A model generated the notes under the pieces. It saw only the letters and a list, made by a program, of their open reading frames with translations. It made no database searches and had not been told where the DNA came from. Shown in pieces: positions 42,161 through 54,931 of a stretch of 54,931 bases of DNA. The number at the start of each line of letters is the position of its first letter. Position 1 is the stretch's first letter. Origin of the DNA: Massilia yuzhufengensis (lineage in GTDB: Bacteria > Pseudomonadota > Gammaproteobacteria > Burkholderiales > Burkholderiaceae_D); the NCBI RefSeq assembly GCF_900112225.1, contig NZ_FOLD01000036.1:1-54931 (forward strand). The letters are read 5' to 3'. The position numbers were made by a program, and so were the translations under genes.

Positions 42161-45100
42161 TTACTCCCCATCCCCATGATGCTGCTCCGCCGGAGCCGCA
42201 GCATTCTGCTGGTCTTCCATCGCCTGCAGTTCGGCAGCCATGTTGGCCTTCTCTTGCTGCAGCAGTGCCTGACGCTCTTCCGCCTCCCACACTTCCTTCT
42301 CCTTGCGGGCGCGGTGGAATGCCAGGCCGGTACCGCCAGGAATCAGGCGGCCGACGATGACGTTTTCCTTCAGGCCGCGCAGGCCGTCGCGCTTGCCCAT
42401 GATCGCCGCTTCGGTCAGCACGCGGGTGGTTTCCTGGAACGATGCGGCCGAGATGAACGAATCGGTCGACAGCGATGCCTTGGTAATACCCAGCAGGACG
42501 TTGTCGTAGGTTGCCGGCAGTTTGCCTGCAGCCGTGACGCGGTCGTTCTCGTCCAGCAGTTCCGAACGTTCCACCTGCTCGCCGACGATGTAGTCGGTGT
42601 CGCCGGCTTCGACGATGGCCACGCGGCGCAGCATCTGGCGCACGATGACTTCGATGTGCTTGTCGTTGATCTTCACGCCCTGCAACCGGTACACGTCCTG
42701 CACTTCGTCGACGATGTAACGTGCCAGCGCTTCGATACCCAGCAGGCGCAGGATGTCCTGCGGATCGGCCGGACCGTCGACGATCATCTCGCCCTTGTTC
42801 ACGACCTGGCCATCGTGGACCAGCACTTGCTTGTCCTTGGTGATCAGGAACTCGTGCTTGTTGCCGTCCATGTCGGTGATCTCAAGGCGCTGCTTGCCCT
42901 TGGTCTCTTTACCGAACGCGACGGTACCAGTGACTTCCGCCAGCATGCCGGCGTCCTTCGGCGAACGTGCTTCGAACAGCTCGGCAACGCGTGGCAGACC
43001 ACCGGTAATGTCGCGGGTCTTCTGCGATTCGGTCGGGATACGTGCCAGCACTTCACCGACGGTAGCTTGCTGGCCGTCCTTGACCATGATCAGCGCGCCA
43101 ACCTGGAAACCGATCGCCACGGCGTGTTCGGTGCCGGCGATCTTGACTTCCTGGCCTTCGTCGTTGAGCAGCTTGACCTGTGGACGCACCACCTTGCCAG
43201 CCGAACCACGGCGCTTCGGATCGATCGCGACCAGGGTCGACAGGCCGGTGACTTCGTCGACCTGGCGAGCGACGGTGACGCCCTCTTCCACGTTTTCGAA
43301 GCGAATCGTACCTGCATACTCGGTAATGATCGGACGGGTCAGCGGATCCCAGGTCGCCAGGGCGATACCGGCCTTGACTTGCTGGCCATCCTTGACGATC
43401 AGGGTCGCACCGTACGGCACCTTGTGGCGCTCGCGCTCGCGGCCGTGGTCGTCCGTGATCAGGACTTCGCCCGAACGCGAGATGACGATCTGCGCGCCCT
43501 TGCCGTTGGTGACGTAACGCATGGTCGCGGTGAAGCGGACCGTGCCGTTCGACTTGGCTTCGACCGACGATGCCACTGCTGCGCGCGATGCCGCACCACC
43601 GATGTGGAAGGTACGCATGGTCAGCTGGGTACCCGGCTCACCGATCGACTGTGCAGCAACGACGCCGACTGCTTCGCCGCTGTTGACCAGCATGCCGCGG
43701 CCGAGGTCACGGCCGTAGCACATGGCGCACAGGCCGAAGCGCGTGTCGCAGTTCAGCGGGGTGCGGACCTTGACTTCGTCCACGCCCAGGCGTTCGATCT
43801 CTTCGACCATGTCTTCGTCCAGCAGGGTGCCGGCTTCGAACACGGTTTCCTGGGTTTCAGGATTGACGACATCGGTGCCGGTGACGCGGCCGAGGATACG
43901 GTCGCGCAGGGCTTCGATGACTTCACCACCCTCGACCATCGCCTTCATGTGCGTGCCGTTGCTGGTGCCGCAATCGTCCTCGATCACGACCAGATCCTGG
44001 GTCACGTCGACCAGGCGGCGGGTCAGGTAACCCGAGTTCGCGGTCTTCAGTGCCGTATCGGCCAGACCTTTACGCGCGCCGTGGGTCGAGATGAAGTACT
44101 GGAGAACGTTCAGGCCTTCGCGGAAGTTTGCGGTAATCGGCGTTTCGATAATCGAACCGTCCGGCTTGGCCATCAGGCCTCGCATACCGGCCAGCTGGCG
44201 AATCTGGGCTGCAGAACCGCGGGCGCCCGAGTCGGCCATCATGTAAATCGCGTTGAACGATTCCTGGGTGCCTTCGGTGCCGTCGCGGCGGGTGACCGGC
44301 TCGACTTTCAGCTGGTCCATCATGGCCTTGCCGACTTCATCGGAGGTCTTGCCCCAGATGTCGACGACCTTGTTGTAACGTTCGCCGGCGGTGACCAGGC
44401 CCGAGCTGTACTGCTGCTCGATCTGCTTCACTTCCGCTTCGGCCGAAGCGATCATGCCCTTCTTGACGTCCGGGATCTTCATGTCGTCGACCGCGATCGA
44501 GATACCGGCGCGGGTCGCCAGGCGGAAGCCCGACTGCATCAGCTTGTCGGCGAACACGACGGTGGCGCGCAGGCCGCACTTGCGGAACGACGTGTTGATC
44601 AGCTTCGAGATTTCCTTCTTCTTCAGCGAGCGGTTCAGCACGCTGAACGGCAGGCCCTTGGGCAGGATCTCGGACAGGATCGCACGGCCGACGGTGGTCT
44701 CGTAGCGCGTGACGGTGCGCTCGAATTCCTCGGTGCCGGCAACGCGTGGGAACTCGACGATACGCACGGTGATGCGGGTCGCCAGTTCGACTTCCTTGTT
44801 GTCGTACGCGCGGATGACTTCCGACACGTCCGGGAACAGCATGCCCTCGCCCTTGGCGTTGATCGCCTCGCGCGATGCGTAGTACAGGCCCAGCACGATA
44901 TCCTGCGACGGGACGATCGACGGTTCGCCGTTCGACGGGAACAGGATGTTGTTCGACGCCAGCATCAGCGTACGCGCTTCCATCTGCGCTTCGATCGACA
45001 GCGGGACGTGGACAGCCATCTGGTCACCGTCGAAGTCGGCGTTGAAGGCCGCGCAGACGAGTGGGTGCAGCTGGATGGCCTTGCCTTCGATCAGGACCGG

Positions 45101-46414
45101 CTCGAACGCCTGGATACCAAGGCGGTGCAGGGTTGGTGCACGGTTGAGCATGACCGGGTGTTCCTTGATGACTTCTTCAAGGATGTCCCAGACCACTGGT
45201 TCCTGGATCTCGACCAGTTTCTTCGCCGCCTTGATGGTCGTAGCCAGACCCATCAGTTCGAGCTTGTTGAAGATGAACGGCTTGAACAGTTCCAGGGCCA
45301 TCAGCTTCGGCAGGCCGCACTGGTGCAGTTTCAGCTGAGGACCGACCACGATGACCGAACGGCCCGAGTAGTCGACGCGCTTGCCCAGCAAGTTCTGGCG
45401 GAAACGACCGCCCTTACCCTTGATCATCTCGGCCAGCGACTTCAGCGGACGTTTGTTGGCGCCGGTCATCGCTTTGCCGCGACGGCCGTTGTCCAGCAGC
45501 GAATCGACCGCTTCCTGCAGCATGCGCTTTTCGTTACGCGTAATGATTTCCGGTGCGCGCAGTTCCATCAGGCGCTTCAGGCGGTTATTACGGTTGATGA
45601 CGCGGCGGTACAGGTCGTTCAGGTCGGAGGTCGCGAAGCGGCCACCGTCCAGCGGGACGAGCGGACGCAGCTCCGGCGGCAGGACCGGGAGCACTTCCAT
45701 GATCATCCAGTCAGGCTTGATGCCCGAACGCTGGAACGCCTCGAGCACTTTCAGGCGCTTGGCGTATTTCTTGATCTTGGCTTCGGATTTCGATTCCTTC
45801 AGCTCCACGCGCAGGGCTTCGGCATCGCGGTGGATGTCGATCGAGCGCAGCAGCTCACGGATGCCTTCGGCGCCCATGAATGCGGTGAAGTCGTCGCCGT
45901 ACTCTTCGTACTTGGCGGCGTAGTCGTCTTCCGACATGATCTGGCACTTCTTCAGCGGGGTCATGCCTGGATCGGTCACGACGTATGCTTCGAAGTACAG
46001 GACGCGTTCGATGTCCCGCAGCGTCATGTCCAGGACCATGCCCAGGCGCGACGGCAGCGACTTCAGGAACCAGATGTGCGCGGTTGGCGAGGCCAGCTCG
46101 ATGTGGCCCATGCGCTCACGGCGCACCTTGGCCAGCGTGACTTCGACGCCGCACTTCTCGCAGATCACGCCGCGGTGCTTCAGGCGCTTGTACTTGCCGC
46201 ACAGGCATTCGTAATCCTTGATCGGGCCAAAGATCTTGGCGCAGAACAGGCCGTCGCGTTCCGGCTTGAAGGTACGATAGTTGATGGTTTCCGGCTTCTT
46301 GACTTCGCCGAACGACCACGAACGGATTTTCTCAGGCGACGCCAGGCCAATCTTGATGGCGTCGAAGGTTTCGTTCGTTTGAACTTGCTTGAATAGATCG
46401 AGCAGTGCTTTCAT
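42161..46414 (-). CDS. rpoC: DNA-directed RNA polymerase beta' subunit
   Basis: The 1417-residue protein starts MKALLDLFKQVQTNETFDAI. It has the N-terminal zinc-binding cysteines (CLCGKYKRLKHRGVICEKCG), the catalytic magnesium loop NADFDGDQMAVH, and the second zinc site (CDTRFGLCAMCYGRDLGRG). With RpoB it forms the catalytic core of RNA polymerase. The length is normal for betaproteobacteria. It is last in the cluster, separated from rpoB by 235 bases holding an inverted pair of palindromic repeats, and ends at a strong terminator. Confidence 0.99.
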   Translation of the reverse strand: MKALLDLFKQVQTNETFDAIKIGLASPEKIRSWSFGEVKKPETINYRTFKPERDGLFCAKIFGPIKDYECLCGKYKRLKHRGVICEKCGVEVTLAKVRRERMGHIELASPTAHIWFLKSLPSRLGMVLDMTLRDIERVLYFEAYVVTDPGMTPLKKCQIMSEDDYAAKYEEYGDDFTAFMGAEGIRELLRSIDIHRDAEALRVELKESKSEAKIKKYAKRLKVLEAFQRSGIKPDWMIMEVLPVLPPELRPLVPLDGGRFATSDLNDLYRRVINRNNRLKRLMELRAPEIITRNEKRMLQEAVDSLLDNGRRGKAMTGANKRPLKSLAEMIKGKGGRFRQNLLGKRVDYSGRSVIVVGPQLKLHQCGLPKLMALELFKPFIFNKLELMGLATTIKAAKKLVEIQEPVVWDILEEVIKEHPVMLNRAPTLHRLGIQAFEPVLIEGKAIQLHPLVCAAFNADFDGDQMAVHVPLSIEAQMEARTLMLASNNILFPSNGEPSIVPSQDIVLGLYYASREAINAKGEGMLFPDVSEVIRAYDNKEVELATRITVRIVEFPRVAGTEEFERTVTRYETTVGRAILSEILPKGLPFSVLNRSLKKKEISKLINTSFRKCGLRATVVFADKLMQSGFRLATRAGISIAVDDMKIPDVKKGMIASAEAEVKQIEQQYSSGLVTAGERYNKVVDIWGKTSDEVGKAMMDQLKVEPVTRRDGTEGTQESFNAIYMMADSGARGSAAQIRQLAGMRGLMAKPDGSIIETPITANFREGLNVLQYFISTHGARKGLADTALKTANSGYLTRRLVDVTQDLVVIEDDCGTSNGTHMKAMVEGGEVIEALRDRILGRVTGTDVVNPETQETVFEAGTLLDEDMVEEIERLGVDEVKVRTPLNCDTRFGLCAMCYGRDLGRGMLVNSGEAVGVVAAQSIGEPGTQLTMRTFHIGGAASRAAVASSVEAKSNGTVRFTATMRYVTNGKGAQIVISRSGEVLITDDHGRERERHKVPYGATLIVKDGQQVKAGIALATWDPLTRPIITEYAGTIRFENVEEGVTVARQVDEVTGLSTLVAIDPKRRGSAGKVVRPQVKLLNDEGQEVKIAGTEHAVAIGFQVGALIMVKDGQQATVGEVLARIPTESQKTRDITGGLPRVAELFEARSPKDAGMLAEVTGTVAFGKETKGKQRLEITDMDGNKHEFLITKDKQVLVHDGQVVNKGEMIVDGPADPQDILRLLGIEALARYIVDEVQDVYRLQGVKINDKHIEVIVRQMLRRVAIVEAGDTDYIVGEQVERSELLDENDRVTAAGKLPATYDNVLLGITKASLSTDSFISAASFQETTRVLTEAAIMGKRDGLRGLKENVIVGRLIPGGTGLAFHRARKEKEVWEAEERQALLQQEKANMAAELQAMEDQQNAAAPAEQHHGDGE

Positions 46415-46521
46415 GTATCACTCCAGGTGATTGAATTCTGTACTTGGTACAACTGGTACAACTGCCGCCGCTTCTCGCCGATTTTCGCCGGCGCTTGCTG
46501 AACCCACCCTACCCTTGAAAG

Positions 46522-46600
46522 CGTCATCCCGGCGCAGGCCGGGATCCAATTTTGTTGGCTATTCACCAAACTTGGGTCCCGGCCTGCGCCGGGACGACGA
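46522..46600. repeat. Inverted pair of palindromic repeats between rpoB and rpoC
   Basis: Copy one contains CATCCCGGCGCAGGCCGGGA (46522-46553). Copy two (46569-46600) is its near-exact reverse complement, 15 bases away. In the rpoB-rpoC transcript the two would form a hairpin of about 30 base pairs. Confidence 0.8.
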
Positions 46601-46649
46601 CTCGAAGGTCGCGGACCAGCCCGAAGGCTGGCGGCCATGCTGGCCCTGC

Positions 46650-50759
<4,110 letters not shown>

Positions 50760-51003
50760 GGACACTCCGTGAGTGACAGAAAGGATGAGAATTCAGGAAT
50801 TGCCAGTGGTGGAGCCACCACACGCAAGGCCTGAAGCCTCTGCTTTCCCGCCAGGTGATAAAGGACGAGCTACTGCTGTGTTACGATAATTCTGAAACCA
50901 AGGCGGCAAGTGCTGCCTGACGCGTTTGCCGCAGGGACGACAAAAGAGCCAAAGCCGCTAACCCTCCCTTTCGGCAGGTTTCGCAAGCTTTGACTCCCGC
51001 GCT

Positions 51004-51022
51004 GGGCGCCTTGTCAGCGCCC
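51004..51022 (-). promoter_or_regulatory. Hairpin after rplL, possible attenuator before rpoB
   Basis: GGGCGC and GCGCCC pair around a 7-base loop 13 bases past the rplL stop. A second hairpin core (GGTGGAGCCACC) is near 50809-50820. Partial termination between rplL and rpoB is known in enterics. Neither stem has a T-run, so the role is uncertain. Confidence 0.4.
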
Positions 51023-51034
51023 AATGCATATGTA

Positions 51035-51409
51035 TTACTTCAGCTCGGCCTTGGCGCCAGCTTCTTCCAGCTTCTTCTTGGCGGCTTCAGCGTCAGCTTT
51101 TGGCATGGCTTCTTTCACGGTCTTCGGTGCGCCGTCAACCACGTCCTTGGCTTCTTTCAGACCCAGGCCGGTGATTTCGCGGACTGCTTTGATGACGCCG
51201 ACTTTGTTGGCGCCGATTTCGGTCAGGACCAGGTTGAACTCGGTCTGCTCTTCAGCAGCAGCAGCAGTTGCGCCGCCACCAGCTGCCGGTGCTGCCATTG
51301 CAGCTGCCGACACGCCGAACTTCTCTTCGAATGCCTTGACCAGGTCGTTCAGGTCCATGACGGACATTTCGCTCACTGCGTTCAGGATATCGTCTTTGCT
51401 AATTGCCAT
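51035..51409 (-). CDS. rplL: 50S ribosomal protein L7/L12
   Basis: The 124-residue protein starts MAISKDDILNAVSEMSVMDL, with an N-terminal dimerisation domain, an Ala/Gly-rich hinge (AAPAAGGGATAAAA) and a C-terminal factor-binding domain (KVGVIKAVREITGLGLKEAK). It forms the ribosomal stalk that recruits GTPase factors. GGAG precedes the ATG at 51409. It lies 63 bases downstream of rplJ, in the usual rplJL pair. Confidence 0.98.
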   Translation of the reverse strand: MAISKDDILNAVSEMSVMDLNDLVKAFEEKFGVSAAAMAAPAAGGGATAAAAEEQTEFNLVLTEIGANKVGVIKAVREITGLGLKEAKDVVDGAPKTVKEAMPKADAEAAKKKLEEAGAKAELK

Positions 51410-51472
51410 TTGAAACTCCAAATATGTTGTGTGTGTAGTTCAGGTTGGTACTTGAGAAAAGAGGCGCGGCTA

Positions 51473-52003
51473 TTAAGCTGCTGCGGTTTCTTCGGCTGCT
51501 GGAGCAGCTTCCGAACCTTCGCCTTTTTTCGCTGCCAGGGCAGCCAGACCACGTGCAAAGCCCGACACTGGAGCCAGCATCACGCCCAACAGCTGCGAGA
51601 TGAGGACTTCACGCGAAGGAATGCTTGCCAACGCGGTAACTGCAGCTTTATCCAGCTGCTTACCTGCGTAGTTACCGGCTTTCACGACCAGTTTGTCGTT
51701 GGTTTTAGCGAAGTCATTGATGACTTTAGCTGCTGCAACGGCGTCGTCCGAGATCGAATAGATCAGCGGACCGGTCATGGAATCAGCCAGCGAGGCAAAC
51801 TGCGTGCCTTCGACAGAGCGACGAGCCAGCGTGTTCTTCAGAACACGCAGGTACACGCCCTGGGCACGTGCGGTTGCACGGAGCTTGGTCAAGTGAGCAA
51901 CCTGGATGCCACGGTACTCAGCCACGACGATCGTTTGCGCGGTTGCTACTTTCGCGCTCACTTCTTCGACGACGACCTTTTTGTCATTCAGATTAAGACC
52001 CAC
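51473..52003 (-). CDS. rplJ: 50S ribosomal protein L10
   Basis: The 176-residue protein anchors the L7/L12 stalk to 23S rRNA. It reads GLNLNDKKVVVEEVSAKV and later PLIYSISDDAVAAAKVINDF, ending in an Ala/Glu-rich tail. The start is the GTG at 52003, with AAGGAG seven bases upstream. An upstream extension would break the family start. L10 with L7/L12 usually represses its own mRNA by binding the leader at 52030-52230. Confidence 0.97.
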   Translation of the reverse strand: MGLNLNDKKVVVEEVSAKVATAQTIVVAEYRGIQVAHLTKLRATARAQGVYLRVLKNTLARRSVEGTQFASLADSMTGPLIYSISDDAVAAAKVINDFAKTNDKLVVKAGNYAGKQLDKAAVTALASIPSREVLISQLLGVMLAPVSGFARGLAALAAKKGEGSEAAPAAEETAAA

Positions 52004-52029
52004 GGTCAATCTCCTTAAATGATGCAAAC

Positions 52030-52230
52030 AAAAGCGCTTGCATCGGTTCGAACACGGCGTCCGAAGTTAAGAAGCCAATCTGACGCGGATACATTCACGC
52101 AGCATGGACTACAAAACTTGTTCGGGTGCACCATCTGCGTTGGGTGGTCTATTAACCTCCAGCTCAACTTCTGCCTTCGGCCCAACGGTCTTTGATTGCC
52201 TGGTGAGACGCTTCCGTCTCACCAGCCCAA
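52030..52230 (-). ncRNA. L10-type leader of rplJ mRNA
   Basis: The leader has an exact 11-bp stem, CTGGTGAGACG and CGTCTCACCAG around a 4-base loop (52200-52225). A long-range pairing of CGTTGGG (52138-52144) with CCCAACG (52181-52187) encloses conserved-looking bases. Position and folds match the autoregulatory L10 leader bound by the L10-L7/L12 complex. The exact ends are not certain. Confidence 0.65.
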
Positions 52231-52264
52231 AGATGTGCCCTGCAATAAAACCACAAGGACTTTA

Positions 52265-52294
52265 ACTTGGATCCCGGCCTGCGCCGGGACGACG
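52265..52294. repeat. Copy of the dispersed palindromic repeat, between rplA and rplJ
   Basis: TTGGATCCCGGCCTGCGCCG then GGACGACG, 38 bases past the rplA stop and before the L10 leader. Confidence 0.75.
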
Positions 52295-52331
52295 AGAGCG
52301 CTTCGCACTCTCATCGCTTGATTCTTAATAC

Positions 52332-53027
52332 TTAAGCAGCGATCGAAGCGTGATCGACACGGACGCCAGCGCCCATGGTCGACGACAGGGCGACCTTGCG
52401 CAGGTACACGCCCTTCGAGGTGGCCGGCTTGGCCTTGTTCAGCGCTTCCAGCAGGGCAGCCAGGTTCGACTTCAGCTGCTCGTCCGAGAACGATTTGCGG
52501 CCGATGGTCGCGTGGACGATACCAGCCTTGTCGGTGCGGTACTGGACCTGGCCGGCTTTGGCGTTCTTGACCGCGGTAGCGACGTCAGGGGTGACGGTGC
52601 CGACCTTCGGGTTAGGCATCAGGCCACGTGGGCCCAGGATCTGGCCCAGGGTACCGACGATACGCATGGTGTCTGGCGAAGCGATGACGATGTCGAATGG
52701 CATGTTGCCGGCCTTGACCATGTCGGCCAAGTCTTCCATACCGACGATGTCGGCGCCGGCTGCTTTAGCAGCTTCAGCCTTGTCGCCCGACGCGAAGACA
52801 GCGACGCGCACGGTCTTGCCGGTGCCTGCTGGCAGGACGACCGAACCGCGGACCACTTGGTCCGACTTCTTCGGGTCCACGCCGAGCTGGATCGACACGT
52901 CGATCGACTCGTTGAACTTGGCGGTGGCGAATTCTTTGACGATCGACACTGCGTTGTCGAAACCGTACACCTTGTTACGGTCGACTTTAGCTTTCATTTC
53001 TTTGACGCGCTTGGACAGCTTAGCCAT
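52332..53027 (-). CDS. rplA: 50S ribosomal protein L1
   Basis: The 231-residue protein starts MAKLSKRVKEMKAKVDRNKV and contains the conserved GRGLMPNPKxGTV-type loop (GPRGLMPNPKVGTVTPDVAT). It binds 23S rRNA at the E-site stalk and usually represses the rplKA operon. Its ATG overlaps the rplK TAA by one base (TAATG), so translation is coupled. Confidence 0.99.
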   Translation of the reverse strand: MAKLSKRVKEMKAKVDRNKVYGFDNAVSIVKEFATAKFNESIDVSIQLGVDPKKSDQVVRGSVVLPAGTGKTVRVAVFASGDKAEAAKAAGADIVGMEDLADMVKAGNMPFDIVIASPDTMRIVGTLGQILGPRGLMPNPKVGTVTPDVATAVKNAKAGQVQYRTDKAGIVHATIGRKSFSDEQLKSNLAALLEALNKAKPATSKGVYLRKVALSSTMGAGVRVDHASIAA

Positions 53028-53458
53028 TACACACCCTCCACCGTGATGCCCATCGAACGTGCCGAACCGGCGATGATACGCACTGCGGCGTCCATGTCGG
53101 CTGCGGTCAGGTCCGGCTGCTTGGTTTTTGCGATTTCTTCAGCCTGCGCGCGGGTCAGCGTGCCAACCTTGTCGGTATGTGGCTTCGGCGAACCTTTGGT
53201 GATGCCAGCGGCTTTCTTGATCAGGTAGGTTGCCGGTGGGGTCTTCATCACGAAGGTGAAGGACTTGTCGGCGAACGCGGTGATCACGACTGGAATCGGC
53301 ATGCCCGGCTCGAAACCCTGGGTCTGGGCGTTGAACGCCTTGCAGAATTCCATGATGTTCAGGCCGCGCTGACCCAGTGCTGGGCCGATCGGTGGGGATG
53401 GGTTTGCTTTACCAGCTGCAACTTGCAGCTTGATAAAACCAATAATCTTCTTGGCCAT
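53027..53458 (-). CDS. rplK: 50S ribosomal protein L11
   Basis: The 143-residue protein starts MAKKIIGFIKLQVAAGKANP and has the typical PPIGPALGQRGLNIMEFCKA segment and the C-terminal RNA-binding domain (GSARSMGITVEGV). It binds the GTPase-associated centre of 23S rRNA. The start at 53458 has AAGGAG upstream and 14 extra in-frame codons are discarded. It leads the rplKA pair. Confidence 0.99.
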   Translation of the reverse strand: MAKKIIGFIKLQVAAGKANPSPPIGPALGQRGLNIMEFCKAFNAQTQGFEPGMPIPVVITAFADKSFTFVMKTPPATYLIKKAAGITKGSPKPHTDKVGTLTRAQAEEIAKTKQPDLTAADMDAAVRIIAGSARSMGITVEGV

Positions 53459-53566
53459 GGATGGCTCCTTGATTTGGTTTGAGTAGTAGCGCCCCACCAC
53501 TACTACTCTGGCGGGGCTCCTCTGACCGGATTCCGCCTTTGCTGCGCGACGCTCCGATGAAGCGTT

Positions 53567-54190
53567 TTAAACCTTTTCTACCTGCCCGAACTCCAGTTCC
53601 ACCGGAGTTGCGCGGCCGAAGATGGTGACAGAGACACGCACCTTCGATTTTTCGTAATTCACTTCCTCGACGTTGCCGTTGAAGTCGGTGAACGGGCCTT
53701 CCTTGATACGGACCTGTTCGCCCACTTCGTACAGCACTTTCGGGCGGGGCTTCTCGACGCCTTCCTGGACCTGCTGCATGATCTTGTCGATCTCGCGCGC
53801 CGGGATAGGGGTCGGCTTGTTCGATTTGCCGCCGATGAAGCCGGTGACTTTCGAGGTGTTCTTGACCAGGTGCCAGGTCTCGTCCGTCATTTCCATCTCA
53901 ACCAGGACATAGCCCGGGAAGAAACGACGCTCGGAGACGGCCTTGGTGCCGTTGCGCATTTCGACCACTTCCTCGGTAGGCACCAGGATTTGTCCGAACT
54001 GCTGCTGCATGCCGGCGCGTTCGATGCGCTCGGTAAGGGCGCGCATGACGCTCTTTTCCATGCCGGAGTAGACATGCACGACGTACCAGCGCTTGTTATT
54101 GACCGGCACGCTCATCGGCGCGGCGGCATCAGCGGCAGGAACGCCATCCGCCGGGACATCGCCCGGCAAGTTCTCAACGTTATCGCTCAT
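53567..54190 (-). CDS. nusG: Transcription termination/antitermination factor NusG
   Basis: The 207-residue protein has an acidic N-terminal extension of about 30 residues, then the NGN domain opening KRWYVVHVYSGMEKSVMRAL and the KOW domain with GEQVRIKEGPFTDFNGNVEE. It links RNA polymerase to ribosomes and Rho. The ATG overlaps the secE stop (TAATG). The N-terminal extension is longer than in E. coli NusG (181 residues). Confidence 0.98.
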   Translation of the reverse strand: MSDNVENLPGDVPADGVPAADAAAPMSVPVNNKRWYVVHVYSGMEKSVMRALTERIERAGMQQQFGQILVPTEEVVEMRNGTKAVSERRFFPGYVLVEMEMTDETWHLVKNTSKVTGFIGGKSNKPTPIPAREIDKIMQQVQEGVEKPRPKVLYEVGEQVRIKEGPFTDFNGNVEEVNYEKSKVRVSVTIFGRATPVELEFGQVEKV

Positions 54191-54579
54191 TAGTTTTTCC
54201 AACCCAGGATCACGTCGTACAACAGGAATTCGAGAACCTTATCCGTGCCCCACAGGAAAATCGCCGTCACGACCACGAAGGCAAACACGATGCCGGTGAT
54301 CTGGGTGGCTTCCCGACGGGTCGGCCAAACAACCTTCTTGGTCTCGCGCACCGACTCCTTGGCGAAGTTCAGGAAATCGCGGCCAGTGGCGGAGGTCGAC
54401 AAAAGCAGGACAGCAAAAACTAAACCAGCCAAGAGGGCGCCGCCGGCGACCAAGGCTGGTTTGTTCTGGCCAGTCAGGTAAAAGAACCCGACGACGCCTG
54501 CAATCACAGCAACCACCGCCAGGGCTACCTTGAACTTGTCATTCGAGGTGCTGACAGTTTGCACGGATTGATTAGACAT
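54190..54579 (-). CDS. secE: Preprotein translocase subunit SecE
   Basis: The 129-residue membrane protein has three predicted helices (about 18-36, 43-61, 97-117). The conserved amphipathic segment FAKESVRETKKVVWPTRREA lies between the second and third. It stabilises the SecY channel. Three helices is the long form, as in E. coli. It is followed without gap by nusG. Confidence 0.98.
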   Translation of the reverse strand: MSNQSVQTVSTSNDKFKVALAVVAVIAGVVGFFYLTGQNKPALVAGGALLAGLVFAVLLLSTSATGRDFLNFAKESVRETKKVVWPTRREATQITGIVFAFVVVTAIFLWGTDKVLEFLLYDVILGWKN

Positions 54580-54615
54580 TCTTCTTTACTTTCGGTGCTG
54601 CGCACCAGAATTCGG

Positions 54616-54691
54616 TGGCAGGGGCGGAGGGAATCGAACCCGCGACCTTCGGTTTTGGAGACCGACGCTCTGCCAATTGAGCTACACCCCT
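54616..54691 (-). tRNA. trnW: tRNA-Trp (CCA anticodon)
   Basis: A 76-nt cloverleaf with encoded 3' CCA. The acceptor stem pairs AGGGGTG with CGCCCCT, the anticodon loop reads CTCCAAA, and the T loop is GTTCGATTC. It sits between tuf and secE, as in many betaproteobacteria. Confidence 0.98.
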
Positions 54692-54756
54692 ACGAGAACT
54701 TCTCGCTGAATCCAGCATTATACCGCATGCTGACGCATGTAGGCAATGCTGTTCGA

Positions 54757-54779
54757 GGGAAGCAACAGCCTTGCTTCCC
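54757..54779 (-). terminator. Hairpin between tuf and tRNA-Trp
   Basis: GGGAAGCAA and TTGCTTCCC form an exact 9-bp stem, 15 bases past the tuf stop. No T-run follows, so it may be a processing or stabilising hairpin. Confidence 0.4.
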
Positions 54780-54793
54780 CCTACCCTTGGCGA

Positions 54794-54931
54794 TTAGGCC
54801 AGGATCTTGGCAACCACGCCGGCGCCGACGGTACGACCGCCTTCGCGGATTGCGAAACGCAGGCCTTCTTCCATCGCGATCGGGTTGATCAGCTTGACGG
54901 TGATCGACACGTTGTCGCCTGGCATGACCAT
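54794..54931 (-). CDS. tuf: Elongation factor Tu, C-terminal end (cut by window edge)
   Basis: The last 45 residues, [20 protein letters not shown] through [17 protein letters not shown] and TAA, are the C-terminal domain 3 of EF-Tu. The rest lies outside the window. EF-Tu carries aminoacyl-tRNA to the ribosome. Confidence 0.97.

Noticed and set aside
42176..46396. A 1406-codon open frame opposite rpoC
   Set aside because: It is a mirror of rpoC codon bias. The minus-strand frame has unmistakable RpoC motifs.

Overview
The window is chromosomal DNA from a high-GC betaproteobacterium, most likely Massilia or a close relative in the Oxalobacteraceae. This placing rests on the proximal gene order tuf, tRNA-Trp, secE, nusG, rplKA, rplJL, rpoB, rpoC, on the protein styles, and on a dispersed family of short palindromic repeats. 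No search could be run, so the genus is an inference.

Layout. 1-357: the 5' end of an IS4-type transposase, cut by the window edge. 358-6630: a periplasmic hydrolase pair (serine hydrolase, M1 aminopeptidase), a PHP-type metallohydrolase and a Tsx-like outer membrane protein. 6627-14666: a giant membrane protein with the layout of a cyclic beta-1,2-glucan synthase, whose GT84 and GH94 active-site motifs look destroyed. 14822-17428: a cysteine desulfurase-rhodanese fusion divergent from an Lrp/AsnC regulator, with palindromes between them. 17511-22508: an orphan branched-chain amino acid binding protein, a DUF885 peptidase-like protein and an M14 carboxypeptidase, with a MITE-like element and palindromic repeats in the convergent gap. 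22533-25695: a response regulator, periplasmic binding protein and sensor kinase operon, divergent from a tonB gene. 26799-30777: two M28-type proteins, the first membrane-bound and lacking metal ligands, the second intact. 30835-33960: a succinyl-CoA:acetate CoA-transferase and bestrophin pair divergent from an HpaR-type MarR regulator. 33963-38602: a 50-residue secreted mini-protein, a Cu/Zn superoxide dismutase, a LuxR regulator and a hybrid sensor kinase.

38603-42105 is an AT-rich accessory island beside the rpoC terminator. It holds a decayed secreted-protein gene, a decayed phytanoyl-CoA dioxygenase gene and an intact two-gene cassette: an ABC-type AAA ATPase followed by a TOPRIM-like protein. 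That organisation matches nucleotide-activated anti-phage systems (OLD, PARIS, AbiL-like), and it is the best candidate for an undescribed system here.

42161-54931 is the transcription-translation cluster on the minus strand: rpoC, rpoB, rplL, rplJ with an L10-type leader, rplA, rplK, nusG, secE, tRNA-Trp and the 3' end of tuf. Copies of the palindromic repeat lie between rpoB and rpoC and between rplJ and rplA.
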